Under the pieces are notes generated by a model that worked only from the letters and a program-made list of their open reading frames with translations, did no database searches and was not told where the DNA came from. A DNA stretch of 64,000 nt, taken from Danxiaibacter flavus. Its GTDB lineage: Bacteria; Bacteroidota; Bacteroidia; Chitinophagales; Chitinophagaceae. Position 1 is the first letter of the stretch, and the number at the start of each line of letters is the position of its first letter. Where the stretch lies: positions 434,001 to 498,000 of the forward strand of contig NZ_JAULBC010000005.1 of NCBI RefSeq assembly GCF_041060425.1, written 5' to 3'. A program made the translations under genes and the position numbers. This document shows positions 14,947-24,153 of this stretch, in pieces.

Positions 14947-17199
14947 TTAATAATGCTCTTTGCCACCTAACTGGTTCACAACATTCGCATTGTCCTTAAT
15001 ATTTACATGTAACTGAATTATATTATGTTTTTTAAAGTAGGTTACCATCGTGTTGTAAAAAAACATTATCTCATCATGTCCCCCGGATAACCCTATGCAT
15101 CCCTCAGTCGGCATTCTGACAATATTTTTTCCATAACGCAGTCGTTGTACGGGATGAATTCTGAACTCTCTCCTATTCAATATGCCGATAGAAGACCCTG
15201 GTTTGAGGATCATCTTAAACCCAAATCCCTGTTCATCCAAAAACTGATCAACTCTCATCGGCCGCGTAACAATGTAAGTACCGTTTGGCAACAATCCATT
15301 GTTCATTGCACCACTCAATGCTTCGTACGATGCAACCAAAGCGGTATTGCCATCATTGTTGTTTGAATAAATATTCAGCCTGCCTTCACCCTGCTGCCTG
15401 ATCTTTCCTTCATTCAACACATCCTTTGCGTAACCCGTGAATTCAAGAATAAGATTTTTACATCGTGCAATAATATCATCCATGGGTTGGATTTCATCAC
15501 TGTTTTCAAACATGTCGCTAAGCTCAGTGCTGATATTCAGGCCTGCCATCGCTGCTATCTTGTTTAGTCCTATCCGGCTATTCAAAAACTTGTGATCAGG
15601 TTTATTGTTGTAATAATCTTCATCAACTACCATTTCAATAGACAGCGACGTGTTATTGACAATGGAGATTTTTTCTCCATGAAGATTATTGTAGATAACA
15701 GTATCGCCGTTTGAATTGCTGTAATAAAATTGATTGTTGGTAATGACCATTGCCGGACTTTTGTACCCGCTGTGAACAACTGAAGTAGTTGGCTCTGTGG
15801 CTTGTTTGACTACTGCGTTGCTGAAAACAGTTGGTGAAGAGACTTGCTGATGATCACTTTCAACAATATGATCTATGTTATTCGCATTTTTCTTAAGAAC
15901 TGATTCAAAAGGATGCAGGCTTTCTTCCATAGCAGGCCTACGCGTATGTGTTATTTGTAAATTATCGAAATAAACATCTGCATTAATTGTTTCGTTACTT
16001 ACAAAGATCAATGCATAACCGTTTTTACTGAATGCTCTTTTAACAATGGACAATGTCTGCACCTGGGTTGTTTGATTTACCTGCTGTGATGTACTATTAA
16101 GATCGTCACTTGTAGAAACAGCATTAAGCGAGTCATCAAACAACAACACATTCAGAAAAGCAGAAGGCGTGTTGGTTGTAGCTGAATGTTTTCTTTGTTT
16201 TAGATAATCTGAAACAGACAAATGCACACAGGAATCGTTTCCTTTAAATATCGAAACGTCCTTTATGTTATCAGCAAGAATGTTCACGATATCTATTCCT
16301 GCTGAATGATCAAAACAACTATCTGTTGATGAAGGATTGTACCATGCATTAACAGACGCACTTATTTCATCGCCGCTATTTACTTTAATAAACATGTATG
16401 TGCCAATCTTTGCATTGTTTCCATTTAGCCTTTGGACGAATTCATTTTCTGAAATGTCTGTTTGAGGATAATCCGGAATGTTTTTCTTTTCAACTCTCGC
16501 AGAATCTGCACGCTTATAATATAACCTTTCTGTTGAAAGATTATTTGTTTCAAGAGATGCTTTGGTATAAACATCGGTTTGTGTAACATCGCTAAAAACC
16601 ATTCGCATATTGCCAGGCGGATCTTGTTGAAAGTTTGCCCAAAATAAAGACGCATTATTATCATCATTGTTACTACGTAATCCGCTGTTGAAGTAATTAT
16701 TTTTTACATCACTATATGTAAACAAACCCGTATAGTTAGTAGTAGTGGTACGTGCTGCGGTTATCACAATATCCTTTGACAAAGCATGTAGCCACTGATC
16801 TTTGAAAAAATACTTCGTGTTTACAAATTCATATTTTTCCGTGTAAGAATTATCCTTGATCAAAGGAGAATTTTTAACTTCTGTATTGTTTAAATGAAAA
16901 GTATACGAACTATTATTTTTTGCAGATAAATACGGGAGATAAAAAAATCCGGTAAATCCTTTTGAAGATGTATTGATAGTGCCAATTATATTATAACCGG
17001 AAACAAAACCCAATGAGGAGTCAGGATAAATAAATGTTTTATGTGCAATTTGTGTCTGACGGAGGTTTTTTAAGCATAAAGCCTCCGTTGCAAATGCTGT
17101 GTCAAAAGAATATTGGGCCTTTACACTACAAAAGGTCAACATAAAGAGTGCAATTACCACCGGAAGTATCGCCGGTCGTCTAAATACAATCTTTCTCAT
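14947..17199 (-). CDS. Large secreted protein with Rhs-type linker and possible L,D-transpeptidase-like C-terminus
   Basis: About 750 residues from ATG 17197-17199, with signal peptide (FRRPAILPVVIALFMLTFCS). Residues 250-430 resemble the segment before the core in Bacteroidota Rhs proteins: RLNGNNAKIGTYMFIKVNSG, PSAFLNVLLFDDSL and GYALIFVSNETINADVYFDN with LQITHTRRPAMEES. No YD repeats or Rhs core follow. The last 120 residues contain GFGFKMILKPGSSIG, RIHPV (His682) and PTEGCIGLSGG (Cys701). That His...S/TxGC pattern recalls YkuD/DUF2778-type L,D-transpeptidase domains or DUF5675, but the match is weak. A role in cell-wall or toxin biology is speculation. No neighbour suggests a function. 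Confidence 0.7.
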   Translation of the reverse strand: MRKIVFRRPAILPVVIALFMLTFCSVKAQYSFDTAFATEALCLKNLRQTQIAHKTFIYPDSSLGFVSGYNIIGTINTSSKGFTGFFYLPYLSAKNNSSYTFHLNNTEVKNSPLIKDNSYTEKYEFVNTKYFFKDQWLHALSKDIVITAARTTTTNYTGLFTYSDVKNNYFNSGLRSNNDDNNASLFWANFQQDPPGNMRMVFSDVTQTDVYTKASLETNNLSTERLYYKRADSARVEKKNIPDYPQTDISENEFVQRLNGNNAKIGTYMFIKVNSGDEISASVNAWYNPSSTDSCFDHSAGIDIVNILADNIKDVSIFKGNDSCVHLSVSDYLKQRKHSATTNTPSAFLNVLLFDDSLNAVSTSDDLNSTSQQVNQTTQVQTLSIVKRAFSKNGYALIFVSNETINADVYFDNLQITHTRRPAMEESLHPFESVLKKNANNIDHIVESDHQQVSSPTVFSNAVVKQATEPTTSVVHSGYKSPAMVITNNQFYYSNSNGDTVIYNNLHGEKISIVNNTSLSIEMVVDEDYYNNKPDHKFLNSRIGLNKIAAMAGLNISTELSDMFENSDEIQPMDDIIARCKNLILEFTGYAKDVLNEGKIRQQGEGRLNIYSNNNDGNTALVASYEALSGAMNNGLLPNGTYIVTRPMRVDQFLDEQGFGFKMILKPGSSIGILNRREFRIHPVQRLRYGKNIVRMPTEGCIGLSGGHDEIMFFYNTMVTYFKKHNIIQLHVNIKDNANVVNQLGGKEHY

Positions 17200-17484
17200 G
17201 AACACAGCATTTTTTGATCACACGGTAATCAGCCTGTGCTACGTATAAGAAAATAATGGTGATTTTTTATCAGGTATATCCTGTTTGTATAACAACCGCC
17301 GCAGCCAATTGGTTTAAAAGAAAATAAAACGCTATAATCGGCTTAATGCGTGAACATTCATACCGTGCGTTTGTTAATAGAAAAAGTATCCCCGGCGTAA
17401 GTGCGGTGCGCTTGAAAAACATTTAAAAAATTCTCTATAAATTTTTACCTGTTAAACAATTAATACTGTTCAAAACCTCTAATC

Positions 17485-18183
17485 ATGAAAAAATCCCTGG
17501 CAGAGTTTATCGGTACTTTTGCACTTGTTCTTTTTGGCTGCGGTGCGGCAGTAATATCAGGAAAAACTCCTGAAGGGTCGGCCGCCGGTATTGGCCTACT
17601 GGGCATTGCATTTGCTTTCGGGCTTTCTGTATTTGTTATGGCATATGCAATTGGGGGAATTTCCGGTTGTCACATCAATCCGGCAATCACCATTTCAATG
17701 CTGGTAGCAGGAAAGATAAGTGCTGCTGATGCCGTTGGATATATTATTGCTCAATTCCTTGGAGCTACCGTTGCGGCCGGGGTGTTGTATGCCATTTTGC
17801 AGGGACATTTAGGATTTGAACTGAAAGAATGGGGTCTTGGATCCAACGGCTGGGGACCTGGTTACCTGGGAGAATATTCAATGACTGCTGCCTTCATAGC
17901 GGAAGCTGTATTAACTTTCCTTTTCCTGTTTGTAATATTTGGAACGACATCCAAATTCGGCAATTCCACCATGGCAGGTGCCGCAATTGGTTTTACCCTT
18001 GTACTTATTCATTTATTTGCCATACCAATAACCGGAACCAGCGTAAACCCGGCGAGAAGCTTTGGACCCGCCATTTTAGCCGGTGGAATGGCACTTAAAC
18101 AATTATGGTTATTTATCGTTGCGCCGATCGTTGGAGGTGTGGTGGCTGCCATAGTGTGGCGCGGCTTATTCGAAGAGAAGTAA
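17485..18183 (+). CDS. aqpZ: Aquaporin Z
   Basis: A 232-residue MIP-family water channel with six predicted membrane segments. Both NPA boxes are present: SGCHINPAITISM and TSVNPARSFGPAI. The selectivity-filter Arg follows the second NPA, and His is in the loop as in E. coli AqpZ (GCHINPA). It sits in the inner membrane and lets water pass. The start MKKSLAEFIGTFALVLFGCG is the family's typical N-terminus. It is flanked by a terminator and appears to be a single-gene unit. Confidence 0.95.
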   Translation: MKKSLAEFIGTFALVLFGCGAAVISGKTPEGSAAGIGLLGIAFAFGLSVFVMAYAIGGISGCHINPAITISMLVAGKISAADAVGYIIAQFLGATVAAGVLYAILQGHLGFELKEWGLGSNGWGPGYLGEYSMTAAFIAEAVLTFLFLFVIFGTTSKFGNSTMAGAAIGFTLVLIHLFAIPITGTSVNPARSFGPAILAGGMALKQLWLFIVAPIVGGVVAAIVWRGLFEEK

Positions 18184-18200
18184 TGAAGAGGGATAATTAA

Positions 18201-18239
18201 AAAGCCATTTCCCGTAAATGGGAAGTGGCTTCTTTTTTT
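18201..18239 (+). terminator. Terminator of aqpZ
   Basis: AAGCCATTTCCC / GGGAAGTGGCTT stem followed by TTTTTTT. Confidence 0.88.
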
Positions 18240-18248
18240 GGTGATATC

Positions 18249-18707
18249 TTACTCAACGCCGATCAACACTTCGGTAATATTGTTCGCGGGATTTTCGGTA
18301 TCAATATTTAAATACATTTCACGACATTCCTTTGTTGGAAGCATAGACATCTGATTAGCATATACTGACCCAATTACTTTTTCATACGTTGTACCCAGCT
18401 CTTTCCATTCGCCATGATGAATTGACGAAACATAATTCAACGATGGCAGGGTTTTAATTTGAAATTTGCCGGTTCCGCTTGCTTTTCCATTTACCGGAAG
18501 GGCAATCTCCAGTGTGAATTCGGTATCCGGTTTTCCATCAGCGCCATAGTAAATCCAGTATTGCGGCCCGCCGATAAATAAGTTAAGACGCATAGCTTCT
18601 TTATACAACTCCCCCGGCACCTTAATTACAAATTCATGCATGGTGCCTAATGTTGTTTTCGTTGTAAAGTAAAGGACCTGCATGGCAGGAAGGGTTCTTT
18701 TTTCCAT
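18249..18707 (-). CDS. GyrI-like small-molecule-binding domain protein
   Basis: A 152-residue protein resembling the GyrI-like/AraC effector-binding fold: MQVLYFTTKTTLGTMHEFVI, YWIYYGADGKPDTEFTLEIA, YVSSIHHGEWKELGTTYEKV and a last strand EMYLNID...ITEVLIGV. Stand-alone members bind small cationic molecules. It has no DNA-binding part of its own. The neighbouring WYL regulator, 75 bp upstream on the same strand, suggests a joint ligand-responsive unit; this pairing is common in Bacteroidota. No ligand can be named. Confidence 0.8.
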   Translation of the reverse strand: MEKRTLPAMQVLYFTTKTTLGTMHEFVIKVPGELYKEAMRLNLFIGGPQYWIYYGADGKPDTEFTLEIALPVNGKASGTGKFQIKTLPSLNYVSSIHHGEWKELGTTYEKVIGSVYANQMSMLPTKECREMYLNIDTENPANNITEVLIGVE

Positions 18708-18782
18708 AACTGAATAATTTTACTGCAAAGAACATTTACTAAACGACAGCATTATGTCAGCATCTTTTTAACACAAAAAAAA

Positions 18783-19733
18783 TTAAGAAGCGCTATAATG
18801 TTGATGAAGCGTTTTGCATAAAGCCTGCACCGTATTTTTTATGCTTTGAGGAGATTCAATGATCACCTTATCAGTAAACATTAAGATCCATCTGCAAAAT
18901 GTATCGGGGAAGCCGTTTAAAAAAGTAATGCGGACATAGTCTCCCAACAATTCTTCCGATACAAAGCCATAATAATATTTATGCTGGTGAATAAACGGCA
19001 TCATTTCTTTTTTTATGCGGATCACTATTTCGCGGAGGGTTTCTTCGGTGCGCATCCTTTCAATATATTCTTTGATGGATGGATGTCTGTCGGTTTCAAA
19101 GCTGATGTCAGTTATTTCAAGTGATTGAATGCGGCTGATCTTAAAATCGCGATAATCATTCCGTAATGTACACCATGCAATACAATGCCATGCACCGGCG
19201 TAGTAACAGAGACCGATCGGTTCAACAATACGGTCTGATTTATCGGCATATAATTTTTGATAGTCTATGCGTATAGATTTTTTATCAATGATCGCACGCT
19301 GCAGGTCAGACAGGTATTTGTTTTCACCCTCATATCTTCCGGAAACCGGTCCCATTACAAGAACCGTCTCTTCCAGTTTTTCAATATTCTCTTTATCTGT
19401 TGCACGTAACACTGCCTTTATCTTAAAGAGTGCACTTTCGAATTGTTTTTTTACAGTAGGGCTTGTAAATTTTTCAGCAAATTTCCCGGCCAGTAAAATA
19501 GATTGGGCTTCTTCGCTGGTAAACATTACCGGCGGAAGGCGATAACCTTCCATAATACTATAACCAATGCCGGCTTCGCCAATAACGGGAACCCCTGCTT
19601 CATCCAGCGCTTTTATGTCGCGGTAAACGCTGCGCAGGCTAATATCAAAACGGTCAGCAATCTGTTGCGCAGTTACACGTTTCTTTCCCTGTAGATGTAT
19701 GAGTATGGCGTTGAGTCTGTCTATGCGATTCAC
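18783..19733 (-). CDS. YafY-type transcriptional regulator (HTH + WYL)
   Basis: A 316-residue regulator. The N-terminal DeoR/HTH_11-type winged helix is at residues 1-60 (RVTAQQIADRFDISLRSVYRDIKAL). A central helical part follows (MFTSEEAQSILLAGKF). The WYL ligand-sensing domain starts about residue 140 (SIRIDYQKLYADKSDRIVEP, GLCYYAGAWHCIAWC), then a WCX C-terminal part. The start codon is GTG. It likely controls itself and the downstream GyrI-like gene; the effector is unknown. Confidence 0.9.
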   Translation of the reverse strand: MNRIDRLNAILIHLQGKKRVTAQQIADRFDISLRSVYRDIKALDEAGVPVIGEAGIGYSIMEGYRLPPVMFTSEEAQSILLAGKFAEKFTSPTVKKQFESALFKIKAVLRATDKENIEKLEETVLVMGPVSGRYEGENKYLSDLQRAIIDKKSIRIDYQKLYADKSDRIVEPIGLCYYAGAWHCIAWCTLRNDYRDFKISRIQSLEITDISFETDRHPSIKEYIERMRTEETLREIVIRIKKEMMPFIHQHKYYYGFVSEELLGDYVRITFLNGFPDTFCRWILMFTDKVIIESPQSIKNTVQALCKTLHQHYSAS

Positions 19734-19785
19734 GATAACAGCATTTGAAAGTTAATTGATAATCCCGGAACAAGGGATATGAATA

Positions 19786-21513
19786 CTAATCAAGCAGCAA
19801 TGGATCTTCATCTGTTAATGTAAGATTGACTGCATCTGTTCCCGCTATACCTTCTATCGATCCTCTTATATGAGCAGCGTTGAGCAATACTTTTTCCAAT
19901 TGCTTTTCCCTGGCCTTCCAAAGTTTTTCCATAGCGTCGCGCTCCTTCTGAATGCTTAGCTTCATGTTCATAAAACCTTCGCGAATGGCTTTCCATTGCT
20001 CGCCAAATTCATTGCTTGTGAGGTAATCATACAGCATTACCATTTTATCACCTTTATTTTCCTGGCTTTTTCTAACATCTGCAATTTTGAGAAGCGCATT
20101 GCGCAACATCAGCGCAACACTTCTTACTTCTATGAACGTACAGATGTATACACCATCGCGCTCACCAAAACGTTCCATATCTTTCGGTAAAGCCTTGGTT
20201 ACTATAACGGCAACATCTGCACCGAGACTGCGCATGTCAGCCTTTAACTTCTCAATCCATTCATTGGAAAAATCTTTTGTGCGCTTGCTTTCATAAATAA
20301 TTCTGCCGGCCTCATTGCCAAACTGGTTGCGTACGGTTTGAATACAATCTGCTCCACGAACGCCCTTGCCCACTTCAGAAATTTCATCGAAAGGAAATGC
20401 GGCCTGGAGAATTTCTTCCAACAATAACTCCTGTACTTCGCCCTGCAACTGCATGCTGCCCTGCTCTGCACGCCGCTTCATTTCATCGGCAAGTTTCTTT
20501 TGATCCTCCAGTTGCTTTTCAAGTTCCCTCATGCGTAACTGAAACTCCTGTTCTTTAACATTCATGCGTTCCTGTTCTTCTTTCACCAACTGCTCTTTCA
20601 GTTGCCCACGCTCCTGCAACAGTTTCTTTTGCAGTTCTATTTCCAGTTCTTCTTCTTTGGCTTTTAAGGCCTGCTCTTTCTGCAAAAACTCCAGTTCTTT
20701 TTTTCTTGCTTCTTTTAATTTTTCCTCACTCTCAGTCGCCGATTGCTGAAGCATCAACAAACGGTTTTCATAATCCGAACTTACCGATTTACGAATGCTT
20801 TGCTCTATTTGTTCGTTGCTTTTCTTTAATTCTTCATCGAGTCTTTGTTTGAAAACTTCTTCCTGTTGTTGCTTAAGTGAATTAAACTCCTCCTGTTTGC
20901 GCAATAATTCCAGCTCTTTATTTTTCCGGTCAGTCTTTAATTCTTCTTCAAGCTTTCGCTGATTTTCCAATTGGAGCTCCAGTGCTTTCTTGCTTTCCTC
21001 AAATTCCTGCTCCCTGGCAAGCGCTCTTTCTTTTTCTTCTTTTGTCAATTGCTCTTTTAACAGGTTGCGTTCCTGCATCACTTTTTTCTGCAGCTCTAGT
21101 TCCAGCTCCTGTTCCCTTGCATTCAGCGTTTGCTCTTTTTGCAGAAACTCCAGTTCTTTTCTTCTCGCCTCTTTTAATTTTTCTTCGTTTTCATTTGCAT
21201 TACGTTGAAGCAATTGCAAACGGGTTTCGTAGTCTGACGAAATAGACTTGCGAATATTTTCTTCAATTTGTTCGTTGTTCTTTTTGAGTTCTTCTTCCAG
21301 TTTTTTTCTGAAAGATTCTTCCTGCTGCTGTTTTATATTATTGAATTCTTCTTCTTTGCGAAGCAACTCCTGCTCCTTGCTTTTTTTAAAATCAAGCATT
21401 TGCTGACGGAGTTGTTGCTTTTCTCTTTCTATATTTTCCTTCAGCTCGTCGTTCAGTGCATCTTCTAATGGAAACTCATGGCCACAAGATGTGCATTTGA
21501 TAATTGTAGGCAT
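19786..21513 (-). CDS. DUF2130 coiled-coil protein with internal duplication
   Basis: A 575-residue protein. It starts with a possible zinc-ribbon half (IKCTSCGHEFPL), then a very long charged coiled coil (residues 25-350), then a DUF2130 domain (residues 365-575: FDEISEVGKGVRGADCIQTV, GRIIYESKRTKDFSNEWIEK, ADVAVIVTKALPK). The last part has the GxD...E-x-K pattern of a nuclease-like fold, so a DNA-cleaving role is possible but unproven. The coiled coil contains a direct duplication with a 153-residue period, residues 49-196 against 202-349, many stretches identical (KELEFLQKEQ, SSDYE, EEKLKEAR). This makes it longer than the usual family member. Confidence 0.85.
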   Translation of the reverse strand: MPTIIKCTSCGHEFPLEDALNDELKENIEREKQQLRQQMLDFKKSKEQELLRKEEEFNNIKQQQEESFRKKLEEELKKNNEQIEENIRKSISSDYETRLQLLQRNANENEEKLKEARRKELEFLQKEQTLNAREQELELELQKKVMQERNLLKEQLTKEEKERALAREQEFEESKKALELQLENQRKLEEELKTDRKNKELELLRKQEEFNSLKQQQEEVFKQRLDEELKKSNEQIEQSIRKSVSSDYENRLLMLQQSATESEEKLKEARKKELEFLQKEQALKAKEEELEIELQKKLLQERGQLKEQLVKEEQERMNVKEQEFQLRMRELEKQLEDQKKLADEMKRRAEQGSMQLQGEVQELLLEEILQAAFPFDEISEVGKGVRGADCIQTVRNQFGNEAGRIIYESKRTKDFSNEWIEKLKADMRSLGADVAVIVTKALPKDMERFGERDGVYICTFIEVRSVALMLRNALLKIADVRKSQENKGDKMVMLYDYLTSNEFGEQWKAIREGFMNMKLSIQKERDAMEKLWKAREKQLEKVLLNAAHIRGSIEGIAGTDAVNLTLTDEDPLLLD

Positions 21514-21617
21514 ATTCCGTTTTTTGCAGAGCTCAATATTACAAAAAGGCTGCTAAGCTTGCTGCAAATTGTGGCAATTTGTGAGAGATGGTAAAAGGGA
21601 AGGGTTGATAAAGAAGC

Positions 21618-21869
21618 TTAAGGATTGAATTTATATGAGCTGTTGCCGCAGTCATAAATCATTGATACCTCGTTGTTATATTCATAATTGAGCGGAGTTT
21701 TACTATCATAGCGTTGTTGAATCTCCGCAGTAACTTCACCAAATACGGGATTAACCAGGAAATGGGTGCTTGTTTGAGCATTTCGTTTAAAACAGTTTTT
21801 ACTGTTTACTACAACAACCGCTAAAAGACCAACACAGAGGAAAGCAGCACAGAAAAATAAATTTTTCAT
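21618..21869 (-). CDS. Small hypothetical exported or membrane-anchored protein
   Basis: An 83-residue protein from ATG 21867-21869. It begins with a hydrophobic segment (MKNLFFCAAFLCVGLLAVVV) that may be an uncleaved anchor or a signal peptide. The remainder (TSTHFLVNPVFGEVTAEIQQ, then SMIYDCGNSSYKF) has two Cys and no motif I recognise. A longer in-frame reading adds 38 basic residues without support. I cannot assign a function. Confidence 0.55.
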   Translation of the reverse strand: MKNLFFCAAFLCVGLLAVVVVNSKNCFKRNAQTSTHFLVNPVFGEVTAEIQQRYDSKTPLNYEYNNEVSMIYDCGNSSYKFNP

Positions 21870-22174
21870 CGTTTTGTTTTTAGATAAGGTTATTACAGGA
21901 TCATGTAATTGGGACACGAAGGTAATTCCCTTCATAAGCCTTTGTCCAGAGGTAAATGCACCTGTTTTTTTTCTTTTTCTCACAGAATAAACTGTGAGAA
22001 ATCACAAACAGCGTAGAGTGTGTGTTAGAACTAATATTAAATACGGGCTTTATTTTCGATGGAATTCTGTAGTACCGCCAGCCTTGTGCCTTAAAATAAC
22101 TAATTTACACACTGCATTTTTAACTGCTTACAGAAAAAACGAATACGATCTTTTTACCTTTCAAAACCGCGCTT
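21870..22174. other. Divergent spacer
   Basis: Non-coding stretch between the small exported protein and the T9SS lectin gene. No repeat, RNA or clear promoter was seen. Confidence 0.4.
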
Positions 22175-24151
22175 TTGTACCGGACTATTTTTAAGAAAAC
22201 CAGGCTAAACAAGCTAAAGGCGTTATTGCTGTTTAGCTATTGTTTGGTTTCAGTAAAGATGTTCGGTCAGGTCAATCCTTACCATCTTAACGGGAATGCT
22301 TACCAGGAGAACTGCCATTGCTACACACTTACCAACGATAATCCCACTTTTTTAATGGGTTCAATCTGGAATATCAATAAAATTGATCTCAGTGTGCCGT
22401 TTGATTATCATTTTAATGTATTTCTTGGTTGCCAGGATCAGGACGGCGCAGATGGAATAGCATTCGTGCTACAGCCACTGGGAACAAGTATTGGAACATA
22501 TGGTGAGGGCATCGGCATACAGGGCGTTTCTCCTTCTGCAGCAATTGTAATAGACACATATCAGAATTACAACCGTGATGATCCCTCATATGATCATATA
22601 TCCATTAACCTCAATGGCGATATAAATCACAATAGCCCGAATAATATTGCAGGTCCGGTTACGGCTATTGATGGCAATGATAATATTGAAGACTGCAACT
22701 GGCACGTTTTTAGAATCATTTGGGACCCGGCATCAAAACTTCTTTCGGCTTTTATAGATGGCAAGCCTCGTGTCTCTGTAACAATTGACCTTATTAACAC
22801 TGTTTTTCAAAACGACCCAAAAGTGTTCTGGGGTTTTACCGGGGCAACGGGCGGATACACAAACCGCCAACGTTTTTGCACGTCACTCAATGCTACTTTC
22901 ACTGTGCCGGAAGACCAGGTAACCTGCTTCCCCACTCCGGTTAATTTTCTGGATAGTTCCACTTCTTTCGGCAAGATCACTAAATGGATGTGGGATTTTG
23001 GCGATGGAACAAAAAGTGATCTTGAACAACCGCCTCCACACGTATTTCCAGCACCCGGCGACTATATTGTGAAATTGAATATCCAGGGGAATGATGGGTG
23101 TGTGTCAGATACTTTCAGCAAGAAAATAGTGGCCGGATCCAAACCCACTGCAAAGTTTACAACGGAAGCGCCGCCTTTTTGCTCCGAAAGAAGCATTCTA
23201 TTTCACGATGTTTCTGAAGTGATTTATGGCACAATCGACCATCGCATCTGGAACGTAAATGGAGATACTACAGAGGCCGGCGCTGACGGACTGCAAACAA
23301 TGCTTCCATTGGGCAGTAATAACATTTCACTTTTAGTTACCACACAGGAAGGATGCGTTTCTGATTTATTTCAGCGGAACATTGAGGTATATCAAAAACC
23401 ATCAATAGCAGTAAATGATGTGAGAGACATGTGCAAAAATGAAGATCAGCTTTTTGTGGGCAACGAAGTGAGCAACACTGTGCCAATAAAAAAATGGTAC
23501 TGGAGTTTTGGCGATGGCAAGCTGGGATTTACTTCGCCACAACAGCACAGTTACCGCGATACAGGAAAATACTCGATAATGGTGTATGGTTTAAGCGAGG
23601 CCGGCTGCCCGTCGGACACTATTTGGAAACCGATAACCATTTACGGCACAAACGCTTTTGCCGGACGCGATACGATTGTAAGCGCAGGACAGCCATTACA
23701 ATTGCAGGCAACGGGTGGGGATAGTTATTGGTGGAGCCCTTCTTCCGGACTGAATAATCCTACAATTCCAAATCCTGTGGCGACGCTCCAACAGGATGTT
23801 ACATATGTTCTGACAGCTAATTCTCCGGCCAATTGTCCAACCTCGGATACCATTCGTATTAAAGTGTACAAGGGGCCGGATCTATACGTGCCTACAGCAT
23901 TTACGCCCAATGCAGATGGAAAGAATGATGTTTTCAGGTTTGTCGCCGCGGGAATGCAGGCAGTGCATTATTTCAGGGTGTTTAACCGTTACGGTCAGCT
24001 CTTATTTTCATCGGCCTCGTCTTCCGTTGGGTGGGATGGAAATTTTAAAGGCCAGCCGCAACCGGCAGGCACTTATGTATGGATGATCGAAGCTGTTGAT
24101 TATCTTGGTAATCTTGTTAAAAAACAGGGATATACAGTTTTGATAAGATAG
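22175..24151 (+). CDS. Secreted L-type lectin/PKD protein with T9SS type B sorting domain
   Basis: A 658-residue cell-surface or secreted protein. The signal peptide is KALLLFSYCLVSVKMFGQ. Residues 32-245 are an L-type (legume-like) lectin domain (GCQDQDGADGIAFVLQP, GIGIQGVSPSAAIVIDTYQN, VFWGFTGATGG). Residues 255-490 hold two to three PKD-type Ig domains (WMWDFGDGTKSDL, WYWSFGDGKLG). The last 85 residues are a gliding-motility-associated C-terminal domain (VPTAFTPNADGKNDVF, FNRYGQLLF, PAGTYVWMIEA), the signal for export by the type IX system. The only start that keeps the signal peptide is TTG (or an upstream CTG); no ATG is present there. The sugar ligand is unknown. Confidence 0.9.
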   Translation: MYRTIFKKTRLNKLKALLLFSYCLVSVKMFGQVNPYHLNGNAYQENCHCYTLTNDNPTFLMGSIWNINKIDLSVPFDYHFNVFLGCQDQDGADGIAFVLQPLGTSIGTYGEGIGIQGVSPSAAIVIDTYQNYNRDDPSYDHISINLNGDINHNSPNNIAGPVTAIDGNDNIEDCNWHVFRIIWDPASKLLSAFIDGKPRVSVTIDLINTVFQNDPKVFWGFTGATGGYTNRQRFCTSLNATFTVPEDQVTCFPTPVNFLDSSTSFGKITKWMWDFGDGTKSDLEQPPPHVFPAPGDYIVKLNIQGNDGCVSDTFSKKIVAGSKPTAKFTTEAPPFCSERSILFHDVSEVIYGTIDHRIWNVNGDTTEAGADGLQTMLPLGSNNISLLVTTQEGCVSDLFQRNIEVYQKPSIAVNDVRDMCKNEDQLFVGNEVSNTVPIKKWYWSFGDGKLGFTSPQQHSYRDTGKYSIMVYGLSEAGCPSDTIWKPITIYGTNAFAGRDTIVSAGQPLQLQATGGDSYWWSPSSGLNNPTIPNPVATLQQDVTYVLTANSPANCPTSDTIRIKVYKGPDLYVPTAFTPNADGKNDVFRFVAAGMQAVHYFRVFNRYGQLLFSSASSSVGWDGNFKGQPQPAGTYVWMIEAVDYLGNLVKKQGYTVLIR

Positions 24152-24153
24152 GT

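Noticed and set aside
20982..21245. Open frames antisense to the DUF2130 coiled coil
   Set aside because: Long Ser/Phe-rich antisense frames arise from the Glu/Lys-rich coding strand; they are shadows.
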